A stretch of 64,000 nucleotides of DNA from Lathyrus oleraceus (GCF_024323335.1 NC_066584.1:432847408-432911407); one strand, 5' to 3'. Positions 23,391 through 35,602 are shown, counted from the stretch's first letter. Notes: generated by a model not told the origin, from the letters alone. Numbers and translations are program-made.

Positions 23391-25486
23391 TGTAACACCC
23401 CGATAGAATATAATAATTATTTAATTTAAGTTTAATAGTATATTATGATGATAATATGAATGAAAGGGTATTATTTTTCAAAATAAAAGATAAACCCTTC
23501 ATATATATTATTATTAGTATATTTATTAATTTAATTAAATAATTAGAATATTATTGGATTATTATTGTTGGAATAATAAAGTTGGAATTGGAACGATTTT
23601 TGGAATCAGTAAAAAGAGTCCCATTTGGTAAAAAGGGTTTTTCATGTGAAAACAGAGAAGCGACTGAAAAGTGGAAAAAGGGCAAAAAGGAAGAGCAAGA
23701 GAGAAAGGGTTGGAGAAGGGAAAAGCTTGAAGTGAAAGGATTTGCCGGATTAACTCAGGTAAGGGGGGTTTATCGTCGTTTAATGGGTATTATGGGTTAA
23801 CATGTAATGGGTAGTAATAAGTCATTGGATTGACCCTAATTAGGATGATGCATGCTGCAATTTGTGAACTTATGGATGAATGAAATATGGGTTTATAATT
23901 GAAGAAAATTCGTAGGAATTAGATGTAATAAGGTTAGGAATTTGTGAAATTGAATGGATATGATCTGTGTTAGATAATATGAACGATTGCTGTGAAAAAT
24001 TGGACTATGGGAGGTTGGAATTGAGAAATCTCGTAGCAGAGAAAAACCCATAGCAGATCTGGAATTTTGGTTCTGGTCATACGCGTATGACACTAGGCCA
24101 TACGCGTATGAGATGGCCTGGAGGGGAGAAGAATGGTGCTGATACGCGCCATACGCGTGTTCTTACGCGTAGCCTGTGAGTGGTACGCGTATGGGGTGAG
24201 GCCATACGCGTATGAAGGAAGAAGATGATGATTCTAACGTAGTTTTGCCTCTGTTGGTACGCGTATGGGAGAAGAGGTACGCGTATCATACGCGTATGAG
24301 ACAGGCAGTACGCGTATGGGCTTGGCTAGGAAATGTGCCATACGCGTATGGGCATGAGGCATACGCGTATGGGCAGAAGTTTGAATTTTTCTGAGCTGTT
24401 GTTGTGCAGTTTTGGTCGTTTCAGCTGAGTGATGTGATTTAGCTGATATATGATATAGTAGGGATCAATTCCCGTTGTTTTGAGCAGTATAGGTATTAGT
24501 AGAGTGTGCTAATACTGTGATTTATTATTTGGCATGACATGATATGATTATGTGATCAATATGCTGATGATGTTTGATGGTATGCATAATGCTGTGAATA
24601 TATCTATTATGTATGAAATTGTGGATGGACTGTTATGGCCTTTATGGTGGTAGCTAATTTCCATGGTGAGGAATTAGTGAGTTGTTTATAGCTTAGAGTG
24701 TGAGCACATGTCCATTGTGGATTGTTGTTGATGTTTGCATGCTAGGTGATTTAGCGTGCATAGCATGGCCTTTATGGTGGTAGCTAATTCCCATGGTGAG
24801 GAATTAGTGTGTGAGTCACTAGGTCTCAAATGAGTGGGACTAGTGAGCTTGGTAGCCGTATCTGGGTTTGATCGGTGAGGTTGAACTATGTGTTCACGAA
24901 TAGTCGGTACCGCATGCATGGAGTCTCATTTCATAATGTATGTATGGCGTATAATATGAATGGATGTATTCCAATATTATACGTGTGTTTTGTGTTTGTG
25001 TTGAGTATGATTATGAGTTGATGTTGCCGTTGCCGAATGTGTGATATGATTAGGGTGATGAATGTGTTAATTTACTTAACATTACATGATATTTTATAAT
25101 GCTTATTATATCGATTGAGGAACTCACCCTTACAACTATGTTTCAGGTAACGAGTAGTGATTGAGTAGAAGCTAGTGCTTGGAGTCTAGTGTAGTTCCTT
25201 AGTGGGTCATGCTCTGGTATATGTAACATCGGGACGGGATGTTTTACTTTGTTTTGTTGTTGTTGTTGAACAATTTTACATGTAGTATGTTACATGGTTG
25301 CATGTTGTTAGATTTCTATCCGCTGCGAATTGTGCAATGTTTTATTTTGATTAATAAATGAGCATGACAAGTTATTTTGATGATTGGTGTGAAGTGTCAA
25401 GTGTGACACCCTGAAATTGCATATCTACTCTGATTTATATTTTGTTGTTTTAATTAATTATTGGGGTATTTTAGAAGGGTGTTACA
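23391..25486 (+). repeat. 3' LTR of the Tekay element
   Basis: 2096 bp, same length as the 5' LTR, with about 15 substitutions. The palindrome cluster is retained at 24078-24371. One core differs between the copies: GCGTAAGGG near 17680 is GCGTATGGG here. Confidence 0.95.
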
Positions 25487-25983
25487 TCAATCCCTAACAC
25501 TTGAGAGATCATCAACACACGAATACTCTTATCGACACCGTCTCTGTCAGCAACGACCGTGCTAGGTTTACTCAAGGTAGTAACAGATCTAGGTTTATTG
25601 TTGGTTTTAGAAGATTTAACATTTTCCTTAACATTTATCGCAACTGGAAAATCTTTAGACACATTAAAATTAGGTTCAGTGCTGATGGGATCGAGATACA
25701 GACTAGTCATGGACATGGGTTTCTTCACTATAGTAGGGGGTTCAGGACCACTCATATTTCTAGTAGTTATGGAGGGAGTGGAAGAGGTACTTACTTTAGT
25801 AGGCTTGCCTTTCCTTGAAAATGAAGTTCTATCCTTTCTCATGGGAGTTGCATGGACATGGACGATAGAGAGGGGAACAACATCAATAATGACATCAGAG
25901 AGATCTATCTTAGTGCCAATATTTTTAGGGTTTGACTTCTCTTTGGAGGATTTGCTTGGAATGGAGACAGAAGGTTGTGACAT
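25487..25983 (-). pseudogene. Env-like extra ORF of the Sirevirus-like Copia, 5' portion
   Basis: Start of the extra ORF, read on the minus strand from an ATG at 25983-25981: MSQPSVSIPSKSSKEKSNPK, then a Ser/Thr/Pro-rich low-complexity region. An in-frame ATG further upstream at 26208 gives a less plausible N-terminus inside RNase H-proximal DNA. The Tekay insertion at the TCAAT duplication separates this part from 15213-16757. It lies just after RNase H, the position of the env-like gene in SIRE-type elements. No transmembrane segment is evident in this portion. Confidence 0.8.
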
Positions 25984-26241
25984 TTTGGAGGTTTTTGGTA
26001 GAGAGGAGATGGAGAGATGAAGATGTTTGAGAATAAGTTTGAGAGAGAGAATGCAAAGGGTAGCGTGAAGGTGGCTAGGGTTCAGTGTTGGGAAAATAAT
26101 AAAAAGTTGTAATGATAGTCCTTGAGTTTTATGCACAGTTAAGTGGAGGGAAGAGGAAATTTGATTTCCATATCTCCCCTTCAGTAATTGATATAATTCT
26201 TCAAGCATGTAAATGCCAAATTCTTCCCTTAGTTTTTCAAA

Positions 26242-27640
26242 CTAATTTGCATCTAAAGCTTTAGTAAAAATATATGCCAATTGCTTCTCAGTAGTTACAT
26301 GCTCAAGAGTGCCAATTTTGTCTTCCACCAGATCCCTAATAAAGTGATGATGAATATCAATGTGCTTAGTTATGCTGTGCTGAATAGGGTTCTTGGAAAT
26401 GCTAATAGCACTTAGGTTGTCATAGTACAATGTCATGACATCTTGTTGGACATTGTATTCTTCTAGCATTTGTTTCATCCAAATTAATTGAGAGCAACTA
26501 CTTCATGCAGCAATATATTCAGCCTCAACAGTAGATAAGGACACACTATTTTTCTTCTTACTGAACCAAGATATGAGATTATTTCCTAAAAAGAAACATC
26601 CTCCAGAAGTAATTTTTCTATCATCAGCATTGCCTGCCTAATCTGCATCACATTATCCTGTTAGTAAGGAGTTTGTATTATGAGAATACATCATTCCATA
26701 TTCACTAGTTCCATTGATATACTTCAGAATCCTTTTCACTTGAGTAATGTGACTCATTTTAGATTCATATTGATATCTAGCACAGACTCCTACAGCAAAT
26801 GTAATGTCAGGCCTGCTAGTTATGAGATAAAGCAGACTACCAATCATACTCATGTACATACTTTGATCCACATTTACACCTTTTTCATCTTTGGTTAGTT
26901 TCAAATGAGTTGGTGCAAGTGTCCTTTTATGGCTAGCATTTTCATGCCAAACTTCTTCACTATATTCTTGGCACACTTGCTTTGAGAGATGAAGATAGTG
27001 TCATCCATCTATTTGACTTGGAGCCCAAGAAAGTATGTCAGTTCACCAAGAAGACTCATTTCAAACATAGATTGCATCTGCTTGACAAAATATGGTACCA
27101 TTTGGTTGGACATCCCTCCAAACACAATGTCATTAACATATATTTGAGCTATCATGAGTTTACCATGCTCTTCTTTAACAAACAGAGTTTTGTTTGTTCC
27201 TCCTTTCGTGTATCCATTATTAACAAGGTACTCAGTGAGCCTATCATACCAAGCCATAGGTGCTTGCTTTAATCCATAAAGAGCTTTCCTTAATTTGTAT
27301 ACATGATCTGGTAAGTTCGGATCTATGAACCCTTTGGGCTGTTCAACATAGACTTCTTCATTCAAGTACCAGTTTAAGAAGGCACTTTTCACATCCATTT
27401 GAAATAGTTTGAGCTTAAGTAAACAAGCCACTCCTAAAAGTAGTCTTATTGATTCAAGGTGAGCAACAGGGGCAAAAGTCTCATCAAAATCGACCCCTTC
27501 AATTTTAGTGTATGCTTGAGCAACAAGTCTGGCTTTGTTTCCGGTTACAGTCCCTTTTTCATCTGATTTTTTTTGTAGATCAACTTTGTGCCAATAACAT
27601 TCATTCCTTTATCTAGGAACTAAGTGTCATACTTCATTTC
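26242..27640 (-). pseudogene. Copia RT and RNase H, defective
   Basis: Minus-strand Copia reverse transcriptase. It has QMDVKSAFLN, LYGLKQAPMAWYDRL and a catalytic box read as YVND rather than YVDD (Asn codon at 27132-27134), so the first of the paired metal-binding aspartates is lost. Downstream are MSMIGSLLYLITSRPDITFAV and the RNase H end with LYYDNLSAISISKNP and HIDIHHHFIRD. Frame changes near 26980, 26640 and 27430-27640 break the coding sequence. Its role in an active element would be synthesis of cDNA and removal of the RNA strand. Confidence 0.9.
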
Positions 27641-29330
27641 TTATAAACTGACCCAATTCCTCTTGCATTGCATTGATCCAAAATTCATTAGTTAAAGCTT
27701 CCTTCACATTTTTTGGTTCAAACTTAGAAACAAAGAAAGCATTTGAGATCACATCTCTAGATCTAGTGGTGACCCCTTCATTAAGGTTTCCAATTATGAG
27801 ATCTGTTGGATGGTCTTTATGTATTATGATGGAGGGATCTTTGTTGACTTGGGGGTTATCTGGTTCAATGCCTATTGATTCACTATCTGACTCAATACCT
27901 TCCTCATTTTTCAGGTGAGTTAATCTGTTGAGATGATGTCTTAACATCTTCTTCAACATCAGTCCCTTTTTCTGAGATATTGTCATCCACTACCACACTG
28001 ATGGATTCCATCATAACTTTGGTTTTGGAATTAAAGACTTTATAGGCTCTATTTTTTTGTAGAGTATCCCAAAAATATACCTTCGTCACTCTTGGGATCC
28101 ATCTTTCTTCTTTGTTCACGATCAGCTAGGATGTATCATTTTCTTCCAAAAACGTGAATGTATTTGACATCGGGTTTCCTTCCTTTCCATAACTCATAGA
28201 GAGTAATTGAGGTACTAGTTCTTATAATGGCTGTATTATGAATATAGCAGGCATTATTCATTATGTCAGCCCATAAATGATAGGGTAGATGCTTGGCATG
28301 TAACATGACTCTAGCTGACTCTTGGAGGGTTTTGTTCTTGCATTTAACAACCTTGTTTTGCTGAGGGGTGATAGGAGAAGAGAACTCATGACCAATACCT
28401 TTAGAGGAGCAAAAATCAACAAATCTTCTATTTTCAAATTCCTTCCTATGGTCACTTAGAATCATGATAATTTCACTTTTCTTCTCTCTTTGAATCCTTT
28501 AACATATATCTTTGAACACCTCAAAGACATCTGATTTTTCTTAGATGAAGTTCACCCACGTGAATCTTGAAAAACCATCAATAACTACATAGGCCTACCT
28601 TTTTCCCTCCAAGGCTATCAACCTGCATAGGCCCCATTAACTCATATGAAGAAGTTCCAAAACTTTTGAAGTTGCCTGATGTTGTAACTTTGGATGTGAC
28701 ATCTTGGTTTGCTTCCCAATTTGAAACTCACCACAAATTTTACCTTCTTCGATCTTGAGTCTTGGAATACCTCTGATGGCTTCTTTTGACAAAATCTTTT
28801 TCATACCCTTCAAATGTAGATGTCCAAGTTTTTGGTGCCACATGTTAACTTCGTCCTCTTTGGATATCAAGCATGTGGAAGTGTGGTTTGTTTATTTAGA
28901 AGACCATAAGTAACAGTTGCCCTTGGACATGGCTCTTTTCATTAGCACTTCATTTTTCTCATTAGTGATAAGACACTCTGATTTTGTGAAGTTAACTTTA
29001 AGAACCTCATCACATAGTTGACTAATACTAATTAAGTTAGCAGTCAAACCTTTTACCAACATGACATTATCGAGACTTGCGAGTCCAGTACATGCTAGTC
29101 TTCCAACCCCCTTTAATTACACTTTTAGCCCCATATCCAAATGTGACATAGTCGATTGAATATGACTTGATGTTTTCAAGAAACTTCTTGACACCTGTCA
29201 TGTGTCTGGAGCATCCACTGTTAAAATACCAGTCTTCTCGAGCTGAAGCTCTAAGAGTGGTGTGACCTATAAGACTGGTGTTGACAGGCTTGGGTATCCA
29301 CTCTTTCTTTTGGTTAACCATGGGTTGTGT
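27641..29330 (-). pseudogene. Copia protease and integrase, defective
   Basis: Protease is seen at about 29200 as WYFNSGCSRHMTG, where the normal DSG active-site Asp is Asn. The pre-integrase zinc segment (MWHQKLGHLHLKGM..., 28850-28640) follows. In the integrase core, the HMDLMGP-type stretch carrying the first catalytic Asp is broken at about 28625. LSDHRKEF retains the second Asp. The expected catalytic Glu in the NGVVERKN-type motif is Lys, AAA at 28343-28345. After it come RAYKVFNSKTKVMMESI and a variable linker to RT. Several frameshifts are present. This copy cannot process or integrate on its own. Confidence 0.88.
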
Positions 29331-29429
29331 TATGTACCTGGGATAACAATATAATTTGAAACATAAGGGCTTTAAATGACCATATTTTCCATAGTAATGA
29401 CATCTCCAGTAGGATAATCTTTCTTTAGT

Positions 29430-30930
29430 TTAGGAGTTATGATGACTGGCATGGTGTTGATCCAGAGGTTTAGACATTACGGGTTTATACTCCCTTCCTG
29501 GAAGAACAAAGTTGGTCATATATGATTCTCCTTGGATGTGCAGAGATTGATTTTTAAAGCCAATCCCTCTCAGATCTCCAACTACTTTTCCAATTTTCAA
29601 AACTTCATCTAACATGTTGGATCCCTTGTTTAGCATTCTTACAATTTTTGTCATGTTGTTAAGTTTGGAAGTCAACAATACCACCTTATTTTGTAGATCA
29701 GAGATGGTGAATTGAAATCCTTCTTTTTCAGCCTGCATTTGAGATATAATTTTCTTCTATTTTTCTCCCAGCTGGCATACTTCTTCACTTCTAATGCAGA
29801 GCTCTCTGTAGGAAGCATCCAGTTCCTCATAAGATAGTTCTTCATCATATGAATCTTCATCATATTCATATCTTCCAGTTAGAGCAATAACATGTTTATC
29901 AGCTTCATCCTCGGGTTCACTTTCAGAGTTATCCTTTTTAGACCAAGAGACAAACAATCCCTTTTTTGTTTCTTGAGATAGGTAGGACATTCAGCTCTAA
30001 TGTGTCAAAAACCTTCACACCCATGACACTGACTTCCTTTACCTTGATTGGGTCTCTCTTAATTTCTTGTTCTTTTCTGGAAGTCATTAGTATTCCTGAT
30101 GTCAAAAGGCATGTTCTTGACATTTGGTCTTAACTTCTTGTCAATTCTCTTAAGAACCTTGTTGAATTGTCTTCATAAAAGAACTATAGCATTGGTCATT
30201 CCTTCATCGGTATCCAAGTCACATTGGTTTTGTTCATCTTCAGTGTTGGATACAAATGTTATGCTCTTGGTTTTCTTTTCAGTTCTGTCACTAATACCCA
30301 ATTCAAAGGTTTGGAGAGACCCAATAAGTTCATATACTCTCATGGAGTTAATGTCTTTATCTTCCTCAATAGTTGTTACCTTCATGTTAAAATTTTTTGC
30401 TAGAGACCTTAAAAAAAAATTCACCAGTTTTTCTTCTCACATCTTTTTTCCCAAGGCACTAGATGGATTAGTTATTTCAAGAATACTCATGTGAAAATCA
30501 TGAATATTCTAATCATCTTTCATCTCCAGATTCTCAAATCTGGTAGTGAGAAGCTAAGGTCTAGACATATTTACTTTGAATGTGCCTTCATGAGTGGTTC
30601 TGAGGATTTCCCAAGCTTTTTTTATCTATAGTACATGTATTCATCAGCCTGAATATATTTTTGTCCACCTTATTTAATAGGGAATTCAAGGCTTTTGAGT
30701 TTCCAAGATCCAATTCCTCTTCTTCCTTGGACCACTCCTCTTTAGGTTTCAGTTCAGTAGTAGCCTTCTCATCCTTGTCATTCACAATAGGATGTTCCAA
30801 TCCTCTAATGATAACTTCCCATGTCCTGTTATCCATGGATTTTAAGAAAGCCATCATATTTGCCTCTCAATAGTCATAGTTGGATCCATCTAAGATAGGA
30901 TGTGTGTTGATAAATCCTCATTCCTTGTCC
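29430..30930 (-). pseudogene. Copia gag, defective
   Basis: The start ATG is likely at 30930-30928. An early TGA and TGA/TAA stops occur before MMAFLKSMDNRTWEV. The gag (UBN2-type) domain continues with LDLGNSKALNSLLNKVDKNIF, then MKVTTIEEDKDINSM and YELIGSLQTFELGISDR. The CCHC zinc knuckle (about 29990-30028) reads CHGCEGF, stop, HIRAEC, so it is intact except for a stop replacing the Gly before His. An acidic stretch and a predicted coiled coil (FQFTISDLQNKVVLLTSKLN) follow before protease, as usual for Sirevirus gag. Confidence 0.88.
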
Positions 30931-30985
30931 ATGGAGTCAAAAAGTATTTTCCCTGAATCTCACCCAGAAATAGAGCAGGATGCCT

Positions 30986-30997
30986 GCTCTGATACCA
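30986..30997 (-). promoter_or_regulatory. Primer binding site (initiator Met tRNA) of the Copia element
   Basis: The minus strand reads TGGTATCAGAGC two bases inside the 5' LTR. Its surroundings match the non-autonomous element's site at 9486-9497. Confidence 0.9.
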
Positions 30998-30999
30998 AT

Positions 31000-31872
31000 T
31001 GAAATTCTGGAAAGCAAATCCTTGATTTCGTACACGATGTCACGACCTCAGGGTCTGTACATTATCACACCACAAACAATAATAGGATAAATATAATAGT
31101 AAATAACACAATCAGTTGGTAACCCAGTTCGGTGCAACGCAACCTACATCTAGGGGCTACCAAGCCAGGAAGGAAACCCACAATCACAAAATTAGTTTGA
31201 AGTCCTAAACAACCTCAGGTTTTACAGACTTCTCACCTAATCTCTACTTTTGGACGTTTCTATCTAGGACACTCCTAGATATGAGACCCCTCTCGTTTCC
31301 CTCAACCACACGATAATTAACAACTAAAAAGCACAATCCACTCTTGCTTAAAAGCTTCTGAGGGATTATTATTTACAACTCAATACACCAGGTCCAATTC
31401 AAGTATCAAGGTGATACTCAAATGGCTCACATAAAGCATGCACACGAAATCTTAATGATAACACTATACTGCACTACTTCGATGCTTCCTTAGGTTTAGA
31501 ACTCCTCTATAAATAGCAGTGAAGAGGCATGGGCTCCGGCCTTGATTTGCAGCAGATCCAAGATCTCTGCACAATCTTCTGAAGATATGATTTCAATTAA
31601 ATCAGATATTTCCTAAAATGTCTTGACATTGTTACTTCGTAAATAAGTCAAGATACAATATTCTTCAGGTACAAGGAGAACACTCAATAATTTACGAGAG
31701 CTAAATTTTCAGAGAATATTTTGATAAAACTTTAAAGAGACTAAATATCACAAACATCTTAAGCTTGGTTACGCTGAATATTGAAACAAAATTTCAGGAC
31801 ATCTTGTTTAACATCTGTCAAATATACTTGTTTTTCCAAAATGCAGTCAATCACAATTTAACATACCTAACA
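31000..31872 (-). repeat. 5' LTR of the Sirevirus-like Copia
   Basis: 873 bp, pairs with 12768-13647. In short stretches compared by eye the two differ at about 5-10% of positions, which dates this insertion well before the Tekay element it contains. Confidence 0.9.
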
Positions 31873-32280
31873 TTAAGGCAATTAATTTTGCATCTAGATT
31901 TGGTTGGAATAGTGTTTGGATGGAAACCGACTCTTCCTTTGTTTTGCTGGATCTTAAGGATCCCTCTGTGGTTCCTTGGCATATTATGACCATTTAACTC
32001 AATTGTTTAGTCAAAATTAGTAATTTGAGATTCCATATTTCTCATATTTTTAGAAAAGTTAACAATTGTGCGGATATATTAGTCTCTCTAAGTATAAATT
32101 TTACTAGACCTCTTTCCTGAATTGAATCACCTAGGATCATTATCTCGGATATAGTTAAGAATAAATTGGGTCCTCCAAATTATATATTTGTTATTTATTG
32201 AGAGGGTTTTGGTTTGATCCCTCTCTGTTGTATCTTGGTTTTTATGTTATTTTATGGCTCTGTTTTTGAAAGAAAAAAAT
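31873..32280 (+). pseudogene. LINE RNase H end and 3' tail, part 2
   Basis: Plus-strand continuation of the LINE at 12135-12767 after the TTAAG duplication. RNase H motifs continue with WNSVWMETDSSFVLLDLKDP, where the catalytic ETDS is present, then a stop, then HIFRKVNNCADILVSL, the final conserved block. The 3' UTR ends in an A-rich run near 32270-32280, the likely poly(A) tail. Confidence 0.75.
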
Positions 32281-32906
32281 ATGACTAAGCAAGAAACTTA
32301 ATACATTAGGGTTTACAATATACATACGATGGACACCAAAGCACTTGAGCTAAATCTCATAAAGTCAAACAAATCTAAAATAATTTTTATTTAAACTTTA
32401 AATAAAAAATATTTGACAATTCATTAAATAATAAAATTTTGTACAAATTTTCGTTTTACTTTTTTTTCCATAATGAAGATCGAGTATCATTAATTTATTA
32501 AAAAATAAAACTAATCAACGACATGTCAATGTAGAATCGTATATGGTGTATAACGAACAAATTAGAGCATACATATCGGTGGTGAGTCAACATTCTTTCA
32601 CAAATACCAAAGCCATTATGTCAGTAAACTATGGATATTCATGCTACTATGTTGTGCGTTAATTTGAAAACGTTGATCAATGTAGGAACACTCTTACACT
32701 AAAATTTGGTTTAAAAATATGAATATAAAATTAGTTTAGGATATTTAATGGGACCCATTTTATAATTTTAGATGAATTGTATGGATATTTAATAAATGTA
32801 GAATAGTTGTTTATGTAAGTTGAGTATACGCTTAAGAGAATGGGGGCTTTGAAAACTTTTTTCGATTTTATGAAAAACTCATTCTTTGTTTTATGTTTTT
32901 GGTTAT
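32281..32906. other. AT-rich spacer, nothing recognised
   Basis: No coding or structural signal. It lies between the LINE tail and the LTR of the second Copia remnant, whose left edge is not certain and may lie within this stretch. Confidence 0.4.
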
Positions 32907-34051
32907 GCAATGAAATAGTAAAGTGTAGAAAGTAGAAAACATCGAGACGTATACTGGTTCCCCTCACAATTCGAGAGTACTCCAGTCCCCTTATCATATG
33001 TAAGAGATTATTATTGTTAGATATTATGGACAAGACAACCTAGTCTTTCTGTACAGACTCTAACAAGAACACCAAGAACAATCATCTTGGATTTTTCACT
33101 AAATACACTAAGAGAACAATCCTCTCTTAATGACTCTCTTGTTTCCAACAGTCCTGGACAACAAGGATAACAACAATATGAGTTTTTACAAGTTTTTGAA
33201 AGATGGAACAATATATCAATCTATTGATTGATCTTCTCCTTTTAAGAAATCAATTCTCTTTATTCCATACAAGTGCTCTAAGAATGGTATGGATGAAACT
33301 ATATGAATGTATATTGAAAAATTTGTGTAGAAAGTTTCACCAGAAAATTTAATCAAGAACACTTGAGAAAATTTTAAAAGATGAAGAGAAAAAATGTTTG
33401 AAATATTTGTGTGAAGGAGGTGTATTCAAATTCTAAAAATATGTGGTATATATAACCCCTAAACACTTTTCTAAATGGTCATAATCATGAATGGATGTCA
33501 TGATTCAAGAACACAATTCTAAAAGATTTTCATGAAAAAATGCATTTCTTTCTGCCACTGGTTCAGTGGTAATCGATTACCCAATATGGTGTAACCGGTT
33601 ACACGTGAACCAACGTTAATTTTTTTTGAAAATTTTACTATGTAATCGATGACCCAAAACATGGTAACCGATTACCTGCTACAAAAATTGTCACAAAAGG
33701 AAGCACAAACAGTTGGTAATTGGTTACTTCAAACCTGGTAACAGATTACCATCAAGGCAGAATGCCTAAATGCAATTGAAAATGAATTGTAAGGCCAAAT
33801 GGAAATATTTAAGAGACCTAAATGAAACATGACATGTATGAATGAAATTCTTGAGCACTTGAATGAACATAGAGAGGTTGAGAACTTTAAACCTTAATAA
33901 TTTGATCAGTTCAATAGAAATCTTCAAGACTTGAAATTCTTTTATAAGTGAAGCTTGACTTGTGCTTGAGTATTGAACCATTCTTTTTCAGATGCATATT
34001 TGTTTTTAGAGCATGTCTTCATTGAAACACTCTGAGAAGTTTGTCTTCACA
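32907..34051 (-). repeat. 3' LTR of a second Sirevirus-like Copia
   Basis: The right edge is firm: on the minus strand TGTGAAGACAAACTTC directly follows a polypurine tract. The left edge is approximate, placed at TGCAATGAAATAG. The LTR contains several variants of the palindrome GTAATCGATTAC near 33570-33750. No 5' partner is present because the element is truncated on the right. Confidence 0.6.
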
Positions 34052-34068
34052 TTCTCCTCCTTTTTGAT
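34052..34068 (-). promoter_or_regulatory. Polypurine tract of the second Copia
   Basis: The minus strand reads ATCAAAAAGGAGGAGAA before the LTR. A second AGGGGGAG core lies at 34237-34244, again a multi-tract arrangement. Confidence 0.75.
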
Positions 34069-34459
34069 GATGACAACTCTTTATTGAAAGTTTTATCCAA
34101 TCTTGCTTTCTCTAACAATTGAAACTCCCCATTGATCGAAGCTCCCCTTTGATCATGATTGAGAGAATTTTTAAAGTAATTTCTATGTGTATTGTTAGAG
34201 AAACATACAACAACCAAATATATCCAAATACATCTTCTCCCCCTTTGTCATTAGCAAAAAGGATGGGAAAGACTAAATACTGAACAACCATATGTTGTAT
34301 GATAATATAGCATATAATATGAACACAAACAAATAACAAAACATCCAAAAGTACATAACTTAATACAAAACAACTTTTCCATGCATAATGATTAAAACAT
34401 AAACTTAAAAATAATAAAACTCAACATAACAAAAAACAAGAAACAAACACATTAATCAT

Positions 34460-35602
34460 TTTAATCACTTTAATCACTTTCTGACATTTCCACATTCTCT
34501 TCATCATCTCCTTTATCTTCACCATTTTCATCTTCATCACTAATTTCCTAGTTTTAGGATTGGTTAAGTTTTTCCAATAGTCTCTTAATGGAAGTCATCT
34601 CAAATTTTTACTCACGATAGTTACACATCATAGTGGATTCAACTGAACAAATCTTATTGTAGAGGACTTCATTGGTGTGCCCGCCTTCCGGAGCCGATGG
34701 AGGAGAATTAAAGGGTTCATCTTTATAATTATACACTTCATCCTTATCCAAAAAGATACCAGTATTCCTAACCAAAATTGAAACATTAATCTCACATTCC
34801 CTAGCAAACATCTTCTTATTCTATTCCTGTTTTAGATCAATTCCACAACCTTCCAAAATTTTGGTGATTAACCTAGCATAGGGTGATCCACCGGTTAAGG
34901 ATTGTTGGCGCTTCATATGCTAAATGATAATGTATGCCCAATTTACTTGAATCTTATTTTTGATAGCATATATTAATTGTAACTCCAAATCACCAATTTG
35001 AGAATGGTTTGAGTGTTTCCGCATCAACACATAAGTAATCAAGTAATGGAGCATCATATCACTCACAGTCAAGTTCTTTGCAAACAGAAGTAATTGTGAA
35101 AAAGATGGATTCTTCTTGCCAACAATATCTTGCTGAGATACATGACAAATATGGAAGAAATAATCCATCTTACTGTAATCGTCCCATTCTAGGAATAACC
35201 CATGGTGAAACGCTTGACCAACAAAAGGAATTCCTAAACGGTTTCCAAAGGCTTCTAAATCTATGATAATATTTGTATTCTTAACTTTAGAAGTGATAAC
35301 ATCATTATCACCAGAAAGAATAGCTAGATTTGCATAAGAGTCTTTAACTAAATCTGGTAAAAAAATTCAGTGTCAGAAACCATAGAAGATACCGCTTGCA
35401 GTCTGAGGAGCTCAGGAAAGTCAAAAATGTGAGAAGGGAATGATGAGAGATTACCTTATTTTACAGGCATGAGAGACTTATTCCTGAAATCAAAAGTAAG
35501 TCTTCTAGTCTTGAGAGATGGTACATGTTGTTCAGCTTCTTAAGGTTCTGAGCTAGCTTCCTCAATTTTGGATTTTCCCTTGTCTTTTCTTGAAGGAGCC
35601 AT
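34460..35602 (-). pseudogene. Extra (env-like) ORF of the second Copia
   Basis: It starts at ATG 35602-35600 as MAPSRKDKGKSKIEEASSEP followed by an in-frame TAA, then reads on as EAEQHVPSLKTRRLTFDF. A central part, 34920-35168, includes FAKNLTVSDMMLHYLITYVL and SNHSQIGDLELQLIYAIKN, a pattern I associate with the putative plant transposon domain found in ORFs downstream of Copia pol. A Glu/Asp-rich C-terminal tail ends near 34480. Its position between RNase H (36281) and the polypurine tract matches the env-like ORF of the other Copia element. The primary sequence differs clearly, so it belongs to another family. It is broken by stops and frameshifts. Confidence 0.65.

Larger units (their letters stand above)
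16758..25486 (+). mobile_element. Tekay-type Ty3 chromovirus, nearly intact
   Basis: A complete 8729-bp plus-strand element flanked by TCAAT (16753-16757 and 25487-25491). LTRs are both 2096 bp and differ at roughly 15 positions (about 0.7%), so it is young. Order is LTR, Met-tRNA primer site, gag with three zinc knuckles, protease, RT, RNase H, integrase, C-terminal chromodomain-like segment, polypurine tract, LTR, as in plant chromoviruses. All catalytic residues I can check are present. The one visible lesion is a TAA between protease and RT. It landed in the env-like ORF of the older Copia element. Confidence 0.95.
12768..31872 (-). mobile_element. Sirevirus-like (SIRE/Maximus) Copia element, defective
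   Basis: A minus-strand Copia element bounded by the 5-bp duplication TTAAG (12763-12767 and 31873-31877). It has LTRs of 880 and 873 bp, a Met-tRNA primer site and a polypurine tract. Order on the minus strand is 5' LTR, gag, protease, integrase, RT, RNase H, an extra env-like ORF, repeated polypurine motifs, 3' LTR. Subtracting the nested Tekay element and a solo LTR leaves roughly 9.4 kb, normal for this lineage. Every coding part has stops, frameshifts or altered catalytic residues. LTRs differ by about 7% by eye, so it is much older than the elements inside it. It sits in a LINE. Confidence 0.93.

Noticed and set aside
25501..26020. Plus-strand frames of 105 and 153 codons
   Set aside because: Antisense to the env-like ORF of the Copia element, which carries the recognisable protein similarity.
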